64,000 bases of DNA, from the NCBI RefSeq assembly GCF_001485575.1, contig NZ_BCNB01000005.1:1-64000 (forward strand), read 5' to 3'. A program made the position numbers and the translations under genes. This DNA is from Haloarcula sp. CBA1127 (GTDB taxonomy: Archaea > Halobacteriota > Halobacteria > Halobacteriales > Haloarculaceae). The notes beneath the pieces are model-generated. The model searched no databases. It was not told where the DNA came from and saw nothing but the letters and a program-made list of their open reading frames with translations. Below are positions 58,103 through 64,000 of the stretch, piece after piece; within the stretch, counting starts at the first letter, position 1; each line of letters begins with the position of its first letter.

Positions 58103-60714
58103 CGGAAACTGGAAAGTCAACATACGAAATCGCAGAAGGGTTTGATGTATTTAATGACTGTCTGGATGCTCTGACAGCTAATCTAATACAGGAAGATTTG
58201 GGGGTTTCAGAACACAATCAAACGGGACTCGATACTTTCCAAGAGGATAGAAACTCAGAGACCATCACTGACGAGGATATTCGGCAGAGTGCGTGGCTTG
58301 CCTCGGCGCTTGCTTCCAGTGACAATGACACTCACAAACTAAAAGCTCTCTCGTTCGGTATTCTAGCTTATCTTAGGTATCAAGGCAATGAGCAAGAATC
58401 ATTGTATAAACGATATTTATACATCATTCTCTCTCGGGTTGGAAACCTTCCTGCGTTTGAGAACATTCGCAGAGCAGAAGACCAACTCGGCTTTGAGACC
58501 CAGCTGATTAACTCCTTAGACTCAGTGTTAGGACTTGAGCTAGAATCAAATCTTGATGAGTATGAAATAGATGAGGGGAAGATATTGTCAGAATTCCAGA
58601 TGGAAATTTATAATTTACTCATTGAGGGTAAAGACGTTGCCATTTCTGGGCCAACCTCATCTGGTAAGTCGTTCGTTTTACAGGAATATATTGATCATCA
58701 AATAACTAGGGAAGAGGGTTTTGAAGCGATCTACGTCGTTCCAACTCGCGCGCTGATCTCCGAAGTCAGCCGAGATTTATCCACTCGGCACGAAGAGATT
58801 GAAGTTCGAACTGGAGCTTACTTTGAGAAGGGAGATATTGATGATACTGATGAAGATAATGCCGACGTGTTTCTTGTTGTCACTCCAGAACGATGTCTGA
58901 AATTGATTGATCCAAGCACCCGACATCAAATCGATCCAAGTCTTGTATTCCTTGATGAACTGCAAAATGTTGAAGAAGACCAACGAGGTGTGCTTTTTGA
59001 AAGCATCATCCAATATCTAACAGACTACTACCCGAGTGCTCAGATTGTCGCTGCAGGTCCATATCTAGATAATCCTGGAAATACACTAGAATCCCTAACA
59101 GGTCGCGATGTTGAGGAGGTCTCAACAGCGTTTACACCGATTCTCCAACTTAAAACTACACTTCGATTTATTAGCCAGAAGTCGAAAATAAACCGCGAGT
59201 TGGAACTGGAAATTCATAGCCCCTCTGGAGATACGATGAGCATCCGGGTTCCAGAACCAGAAAGTATGACTTATTCCGAAGTCAAAGGTAATAAGAAAAA
59301 ATCACTCCGAAAAATAATCGAAACCTTCGGAAAAGATACTAAGAACTTGATCTACTCTGCTAGGAAAGACTATGCCGAAGATCGAGCAAGGCATATCGCT
59401 AGTTTTCGGGATACACAGCCGGTTGAGGCATCAGTTCAGGATTTGATTGATTTTCTTTCCGATGCAATTCACAAAGAATACTCGCTGATCGAATGTCTTG
59501 AAAAAGGAGTTGCATATCACCACGGAATGGTTCCGAAGATTGCAAGAGAAGAAATTGAACAGATTTACGATAACTCTGCATTTCTGGATACAATCATAAC
59601 AACCCCAACACTAATGCAGGGGGTAAATCTTCCTGCTGAAAAGATTTTCTTGGTGAGTGCAAACCGAGGGCGCGAAAAACTCTCTGACTTCGAATTCAAT
59701 AATCTTATTGGACGTGTTGGTCGATTAGACACCAAGCTCTACGGTTCTATTTATTGTATTGAAACAGAAGGCGATGAGTGGGCGGACGACAAGTTGGGTA
59801 ATGACGAAAAAAAGGAAATTGAGTCTGCCACATCTAAGGCCACAAATAACGCCAAGCAATTGATCGATGCCCTCCAACGGGACGACCTCAGTCAAATTGA
59901 TGACGATGCTATTAGGTATACATCAATTCTGCTCCGTGGTCGGTACTTGAAGGATCAAGATACTGTAGCTGCGTATCTACAAAACAAAGGTTTCGACAAA
60001 GAAAATATTCAAGCTGCTGAGGAAGCCCTCCAATCAACGTTAGTGAACGTTGAGATACCCGAGTCGGTTTTGCGAAAAAACCCAACGGTTGACCCAATCA
60101 AACAAAATACTCTCTATCAAAATCTCCAGCAGAACCCGGATCCTTGGATCGTGGCTCCAAACCGCCACGAATATTCATATGAACAATTTGAGAGCGTAAC
60201 CAGTCGACTCAACTCGATTTTCAAGTTTACGAATGATCCCGAAATGGGGATCGAGACCGAAGTTCGAGAAACGGAAAACTGGGGGCTTGGCCCAATCATA
60301 TATGCCGGTAACGAGTGGCTGAGGGGTTACAATTATAACACCATCATCACTGGTCGGCAGGAATCAGAAGCAGTTAACGATGGAGATATTAATACGTCGA
60401 TTCGGAAGGCGCTTCAAACCGTACGGACAGATATCCGATTTGTTCTCGTGAAGTATTATGGGATATTGACAACACTACTCGAACACGGAGATATAGAAGC
60501 CCCAGACTGGATGCTGCGGTTTGATCAGATGCTTGAGATGGGTTCTATGCGCTACAATCAAATTAGACTCATGTCGATGGGTGTAGACCGATCTGTGGCG
60601 GTCAGTCTCAGGATCCCAGAAGATGTAGATGACGCGGTAGGCTATTTGAACGAAAATCGCGGGAATATCGCCCCGTTCTATAAGCGGCATCTCAAGAACC
60701 AAGGAATCCTCTGA
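58099..60714 (+). CDS. hamB: HamB, Hachiman defence helicase
   Basis: The protein has 871 residues. The SF2 helicase core has Walker A ISGPTSSGKSFVLQ (about 183), motif II VFLDELQN (DELQ rather than DEAH, about 283), TPTLMQGVNLPA and motif VI NLIGRVGRLD (about 536), the latter typical of Ski2-like and HamB helicases. Next to a DUF1837 gene, this makes a complete two-gene Hachiman system. The N-terminal region has NQTGLDTF, which matches a PCNA-binding pattern but is internal. The unit is AT-rich relative to the backbone and probably transferred. Confidence 0.85.
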   Translation: MTETGKSTYEIAEGFDVFNDCLDALTANLIQEDLGVSEHNQTGLDTFQEDRNSETITDEDIRQSAWLASALASSDNDTHKLKALSFGILAYLRYQGNEQESLYKRYLYIILSRVGNLPAFENIRRAEDQLGFETQLINSLDSVLGLELESNLDEYEIDEGKILSEFQMEIYNLLIEGKDVAISGPTSSGKSFVLQEYIDHQITREEGFEAIYVVPTRALISEVSRDLSTRHEEIEVRTGAYFEKGDIDDTDEDNADVFLVVTPERCLKLIDPSTRHQIDPSLVFLDELQNVEEDQRGVLFESIIQYLTDYYPSAQIVAAGPYLDNPGNTLESLTGRDVEEVSTAFTPILQLKTTLRFISQKSKINRELELEIHSPSGDTMSIRVPEPESMTYSEVKGNKKKSLRKIIETFGKDTKNLIYSARKDYAEDRARHIASFRDTQPVEASVQDLIDFLSDAIHKEYSLIECLEKGVAYHHGMVPKIAREEIEQIYDNSAFLDTIITTPTLMQGVNLPAEKIFLVSANRGREKLSDFEFNNLIGRVGRLDTKLYGSIYCIETEGDEWADDKLGNDEKKEIESATSKATNNAKQLIDALQRDDLSQIDDDAIRYTSILLRGRYLKDQDTVAAYLQNKGFDKENIQAAEEALQSTLVNVEIPESVLRKNPTVDPIKQNTLYQNLQQNPDPWIVAPNRHEYSYEQFESVTSRLNSIFKFTNDPEMGIETEVRETENWGLGPIIYAGNEWLRGYNYNTIITGRQESEAVNDGDINTSIRKALQTVRTDIRFVLVKYYGILTTLLEHGDIEAPDWMLRFDQMLEMGSMRYNQIRLMSMGVDRSVAVSLRIPEDVDDAVGYLNENRGNIAPFYKRHLKNQGIL

Positions 60715-60753
60715 ATAAACTGGGTTCACACGGGAACGCTGGTCCGAATGTGG

Positions 60754-60900
60754 TCAATTTAAAAGCCAGAGTACGGCGACCACGACGATCGCGAAAGCGA
60801 GAATGGGAAGCAGGTACTGACGGAGTAAAGCAACCGGTGCGAGAAGCACTGCCCGTAGTATGTGATAGACGCGCCGAGTCGTCGCCGCTGTGGTCGGCAT
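60754..60900 (-). CDS. 48-residue membrane protein
   Basis: The ATG at 60900 gives 48 residues: a basic N-terminus (TTAATTRRVYHILR) and one or two hydrophobic segments ending ILAFAIVVVAVLWLLN. It is divergent from, and overlaps by a few bases, the frameshifted gene at 60890. It could be a true mini membrane protein or the last piece of a larger one. Confidence 0.45.
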   Translation of the reverse strand: MPTTAATTRRVYHILRAVLLAPVALLRQYLLPILAFAIVVVAVLWLLN

Positions 60901-61394
60901 CGGGACACGGGCGGCCTACTACGCGGTTCGGCGCGTTCGGTACCCGCTAAGTGAGCTAGAGTCGGCCGAACGAGCGCCGTCGCAGGTCCAGATCCGGGCC
61001 TATCGGCTCTGGCAGCCAGCGGTGACGAACGTACTACGCCCGGGTCAACGCTGTCGAAGTGGCCCACGAGGGAGCCACCGCCCTGACCGACGCCGTCTGT
61101 GCGGTCGCGGCGGATCGCTTTGCCGACGGCGAGACTGATCCGTCCGTTGAGCGTGCGTTCGCCGAGGACTTGCTGCGGTTTGGCATCATCAACGTGGCTG
61201 AGACGCGACGGAAGCTCGAAAAGAAGGTCGAGGAGGCGGCCGAGGGGCGGATGCGCAAGCACAGCTGGCAGTATCCCCGCGAGAAACTCGAAACGGGTGT
61301 CCTGCAGCGGATTCCAGAGAGGATGTTTTCGACGAGAAGCGAGTGCGCGGCGAGTGGATCACCCGCGACGACTACCTCGTGTTGCGAGGATAGC
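60890..61394 (+). pseudogene. Frameshifted gene, unrecognised
   Basis: Three frame pieces join into one protein of about 165 residues: RAAYYAVRRVRYPLSELESA with VQIRAYRLWQP; then ARVNAVEVAHEGATALTDAV, RFADGETDPSVERAFAEDLL and RKLEKKVEEAAEGRMRKHSW; then DEKRVRGEWITRDDYLVL. Frames change near 61035 and 61315. GC is high, like the plasmid backbone. The family is unknown. Two indels suggest decay or sequence errors. Confidence 0.5.
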
Positions 61395-61515
61395 GATGGC
61401 CGGCCTGTTTTTTTTTGTCGCACCGATAGCGCTTGGATTCGTGTCGCAAGCGAGCGGCGTAGTGTCTTCCACCAACCCGTATTCTATGATGAGAAGTGTT
61501 GGGCGACATAGCCAA

Positions 61516-61695
61516 CTACCAACCCGTGAAGACTTGGTACAAGCCAATCGAACCAGCGATGGCGGCAGCTGCGAGTAACGCCGGAGATAATCTGTTCATG
61601 TCGAGCACAGGCCCATTAACACCTCCAACACTAAACAGAGCTGCTAATACTACCCCTACGATTGCGAATCCTATGGCCTGATTTCCAAGCGACAC
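61516..61695 (-). CDS. 59-residue membrane protein
   Basis: A GTG at 61695 starts 59 residues with two hydrophobic segments: GFAIVGVVLAALFSVGGVNG and LLAAAAIAGSIGLYQVFTG. The composition and clean start-stop make it a plausible small membrane protein. It lies 60 bases from inverted repeat copy E. Function unknown. Confidence 0.5.
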   Translation of the reverse strand: MSLGNQAIGFAIVGVVLAALFSVGGVNGPVLDMNRLSPALLAAAAIAGSIGLYQVFTGW

Positions 61696-61757
61696 AGGTT
61701 GTTTAATCGATTACTGGCACATAATACGTATGCAGAGTGATTGATAGTACGCTGGGG

Positions 61758-61796
61758 TAACCAACATGGGGGTTGTTTTGACGGTTATGTTGGTTA
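61758..61796. repeat. Inverted repeat TAACCAACA family, copy E
   Basis: TAACCAACAT (61758-61767) and ATGTTGGTTA (61787-61796), perfect 10 bp arms with a 19-base spacer. Unlike copies A, C and D it is not next to a leader hairpin. Confidence 0.75.
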
Positions 61797-61955
61797 GCGG
61801 TTGAAATCACAGTGATGGCGGTGCTCTTTGCGGCTCACTCGCTTTGGAGTTCGTTTGTCTGCTACCAGCGCGTTCAGCACACGGCGGTCAACATCGGCCA
61901 GAACTTGCTCGTGCATGGAATGTGTGTGGTATTGACATGTGTTCAGGCGGTGGCA

Positions 61956-62261
61956 TTAATAATCTTCTTCTTCATCGGCCGCAGCTTGGTAAATGTATTT
62001 TCTGGAACCTTGTCTCCCAATAGGTCCATCGTTTGCGAGTTCGTAAATAATATCACCCCATTTCTCAGGAGGGACATCGCTCTGTGGATCCTCAACGAGG
62101 AAATCACCCGGACCTTTAGGATACTCAGCATCAAGTTCTGCGAGCGCTTTGTAAAAATCAATCAACATCGGGACAGCATATTCGTTCCCGTCAGCAACAA
62201 CATGGTGTGCGAGTTCTTTCAGTTCCGAGTTAGCAGGAAGGTCAACTGTTTCATCTGCCAT
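61956..62261 (-). CDS. Unrecognised 101-residue acidic protein
   Basis: The protein is helical and acidic: NSELKELAHHVVADGNEYAV, PMLIDFYKALAELDAEYPKG and ending YIYQAAADEEEDY. It resembles small hypothetical proteins found beside restriction or toxin genes, without a named family. It is transcribed away from the SRA-type endonuclease gene, so the 130 bases between them may hold both promoters. Confidence 0.6.
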   Translation of the reverse strand: MADETVDLPANSELKELAHHVVADGNEYAVPMLIDFYKALAELDAEYPKGPGDFLVEDPQSDVPPEKWGDIIYELANDGPIGRQGSRKYIYQAAADEEEDY

Positions 62262-62390
62262 ATATTGTTATTTGATTGGTATTATAAGATACTGACGGAC
62301 TGGTAAGTAAACAAACTCACTTAGCGTCTGATAAATTGTTGAAACCGGACAGGGTCGGGTATTATTTATTCTGTATCCGTATTCCGACAC

Positions 62391-63359
62391 ATGGCTATTA
62401 TCAGCTCTGTTGAATTGGAACCTGGGACAACCTATACAGCTTCTGAGCTTCGGGACATCTTCGATAAAAGCCGCGCCGGTAGGGGAATTGAAACACTCTA
62501 CGACGACAATGATAACCGGTTTATTAGACTATTTTCCAAGGAAGAGAGCGAGTACGGAGACGATTTGGATGCTGATCCAATGCGATACGTCGGTGAGAAA
62601 GATTTCAGTAATCCTGCTGGAGATCAGGTACTAAATCGAGGGAATGGACTTCTTGCGGAGAGTCAAGATCACGACTGGCCGATCTTTCTTTTTGAGAAGG
62701 TCTCAGAGAATCCAGTCAAACACTTCTACCACGGCCGTGTCCGAGTCGTCAACTACGACCACAACTATCGGCCGAATAAAGACAAACGAGAATACGACTT
62801 CTATCTCAAACTAATCCAGGATGACGCCTCGACAACTGCTTCGAGGACGAGTGGATCTGACGACGATCTCGCTCCAGGAGAACTACGCGACGTCAATCCG
62901 ATAAACCGCGAGGTACCAGAGTCAGAAGAAGAGATCTCTTACACGTCAAACAAAGAATCTCAAGCTGCAGCTACCAATGAGCATGAGGACACTGTTGCGG
63001 AACTGCGTGATACGTTAGAAGCAGTTCAATGGGAGTGCCACGAAACCGATGAAACAGATCTATTGGCGCTGGCTGATTCAAAAGCTCTAGTCATCGAAGT
63101 CAAATCGGTCAGTGACTCAAATGAACGGAAGCAGATACGGAAGGCACTCGGCCAAGTTCTGGAGAACGGTTATCGAGACGTACAGAATAGGGGATTAGGA
63201 GATAGAGAATTGATTCTGTCCATTGTGTTCAGCGAAACTCCGTCAGATCAGTTCTCTGGATATTTCGACTTCTTACAGTCAAGGGGTATCGAGATTCTGT
63301 GGAGAGAAGAGGGCCAAATCAAAGGACTCCCTGAATCTACAGATCAGATACTCGAATAG
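62391..63359 (+). CDS. SRA-like plus PD-(D/E)XK modification-dependent endonuclease
   Basis: The protein has 322 residues. The N-terminal domain (about 1-150) has GDQVLNRGNGLLAESQDHDW and HFYHGRVRVVNYD, the order seen in SRA/YDG-like domains that flip modified bases. A linker leads to a nuclease domain with LLALADSKALVIEVKSV (D then ExK, about 215-235). Such proteins cut DNA carrying modified bases. This is striking on a plasmid that may modify its own DNA. It is AT-richer than the backbone and stands alone. Confidence 0.7.
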   Translation: MAIISSVELEPGTTYTASELRDIFDKSRAGRGIETLYDDNDNRFIRLFSKEESEYGDDLDADPMRYVGEKDFSNPAGDQVLNRGNGLLAESQDHDWPIFLFEKVSENPVKHFYHGRVRVVNYDHNYRPNKDKREYDFYLKLIQDDASTTASRTSGSDDDLAPGELRDVNPINREVPESEEEISYTSNKESQAAATNEHEDTVAELRDTLEAVQWECHETDETDLLALADSKALVIEVKSVSDSNERKQIRKALGQVLENGYRDVQNRGLGDRELILSIVFSETPSDQFSGYFDFLQSRGIEILWREEGQIKGLPESTDQILE

Positions 63360-63598
63360 GCATCCGCTTCTGCGTGTATACTTGGACACACATGCTGTGT
63401 GATCAATAGCGATGCCTCGATGGAGTACGGGCGGAGCGTCGGTCGATAAACGACCAACCGACATACTACACTACAGATGGGATTCAAAAATATATTTTGC
63501 GAAATATATTTAAAATATAAAAACGTACATATTAACGCGAAAGAGAAGACGATTCCAAGTACTACCGTGCGTGCCCAACCCCAGTCTTGCTAGGCTTC

Positions 63599-63622
63599 GG
63601 TGGTTCAAATCCACCCGGGGGC
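63599..63622 (+). tRNA. tRNA 3' fragment, likely attachment-site remnant
   Basis: GGTGGTTCAAATCCACC is a perfect T-stem and loop (5 bp stem, TTCAAAT loop), followed by CGGGGGC, which would be the 3' acceptor arm. No matching 5' arm lies within 90 bases upstream, so this is the 3' end only. Haloarchaeal integrases commonly target tRNA 3' ends and leave such copies. Confidence 0.5.
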
Positions 63623-63690
63623 TTCACCGTGGGAGGAATGGCTGGGTCAAAGGTATCGCTAGCAAACTAACGGAGTCTCTGAAAGAAATT

Positions 63691-63834
63691 ATGGTAGGAA
63701 CAATAACCACTGGAATCTGCAGTATAGTGATGGGAACAAACGGCATAACGCTCGGACTCGTAATGAGCACCCTATCGGTGTTGTATGTCGTAATGCAGCC
63801 AGCCTCCGAATCTCCTGCGGACGCTTCGCATTGA
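63691..63834 (+). CDS. Small membrane protein, start uncertain
   Basis: From the ATG at 63691 the frame gives 47 residues with two hydrophobic stretches (GTITTGICSIVMGTNGITLG and LVMSTLSVLYVVMQ). The upstream codons ASKLTESLKEIM look genuine, so the start may lie earlier, but they run into the tRNA fragment. Function unknown. Confidence 0.4.
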   Translation: MVGTITTGICSIVMGTNGITLGLVMSTLSVLYVVMQPASESPADASH

Positions 63835-63841
63835 GTCCCAA

Positions 63842-63952
63842 CTATACCTGAATTGCTCCCTCCTCGATGTGGTAGACGCTGACTTTCTCGTCTTCGGCCC
63901 ATCCACGGAGGAAATGCTGTGGGACGTAGTGTTGGTTCTTGTACTCTGGCAT
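63842..63952 (-). pseudogene. N-terminal fragment of a DUF4238 protein
   Basis: The ATG at 63952 gives 36 residues with NQHYVPQHFLRGWAEDEKVS, matching the start of DUF4238 proteins (HYVPQ-x-LR). It then stops at 63842, whereas the family has several hundred residues. The truncation lies beside the small membrane gene and the tRNA fragment, suggesting a junction. DUF4238 proteins are of unknown function. Confidence 0.5.
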
Positions 63953-64000
63953 TTAATTGGCCGTCGTATTTTCGGTAGTGCCTCCAGCGTCCTCTCTGCC

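Noticed and set aside
61812-62306. 164-residue plus-strand frame
   Set aside because: Most of it is antisense to the acidic 101-residue gene at 61956, which has far better composition.

Overview
The window reads as part of a haloarchaeal (class Halobacteria) plasmid or megaplasmid. Proteins are strongly acidic, there are Tat signals and Tat lipoboxes, an Orc1/Cdc6 initiator, a TFB, a PCNA, HUH relaxase-like and VirB4/VirD4-like proteins, and several haloarchaeal IS remnants. No rRNA or complete tRNA is visible. The genus cannot be told from the sequence alone.

Layout. (1) 1-7 kb is a decay zone: a frameshifted membrane protein, a broken subtilisin-like protease, a broken HExxHxxxxxH metalloprotease, two abutting IS fragments, one intact membrane protein and a third transposase relic. 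(2) 7-26.8 kb is a dense block of mostly minus-strand accessory genes: an adenine-methylase-like protein, SWIM zinc-finger proteins, a divergent TFB, a TGT/DpdA-like protein (DUF6610-like) next to a DUF6884-like protein, a Mom-like protein, a GIY-YIG-like protein, an ArdC-like antirestriction protein and a PCNA. Nearly every transcription unit begins with the same compact leader: an ATTTTGTG box followed by a short hairpin with a conserved loop, ending at or close to the start codon. (3) 27-29.5 kb is the likely replication origin: orc1/cdc6 flanked by about nine iterons close to ACACCCCTCTATCGATGTGT. HicBA follows. (4) 30.8-42.9 kb is a plus-strand conjugation operon: VirB2-like pilin, secreted glycoprotein-like protein, Tat lipoprotein, VirB6-like, VirB4, two small ribbon-helix-helix-type proteins, HUH relaxase candidate, VirD4 coupling protein. 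(5) 43-51.3 kb is a mosaic of small cassettes separated by a GC-rich dispersed repeat: zinc microproteins, a PQQ-propeller lipoprotein, a PIN/HTH pair, an OB-fold protein, a large cruciform and a candidate structured RNA. Three more copies of the leader hairpin occur here. (6) 51.5-63.4 kb is a lower-GC defence island: PD-(D/E)XK protein, NERD-helicase, Hachiman (HamA/HamB) and an SRA-like plus PD-(D/E)XK endonuclease. A tRNA 3' fragment and a truncated DUF4238 gene lie at the right edge.

The most unusual signal is the leader hairpin. About 22 copies were found by eye, all in the same orientation, in front of genes that look like anti-restriction, DNA-modification and replication functions. 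The ATTTTGTG box lies about 24-34 bases before the start codon in the short form, where a haloarchaeal TATA box would be. I suggest a plasmid-specific regulon, perhaps switched on when the DNA enters a new host, possibly read by the plasmid's own TFB. That is inference. The motif itself is directly visible.

A second family, inverted repeats TAACCAACA-spacer-TGTTGGTTA, occurs five times in intergenic positions and is also unexplained.
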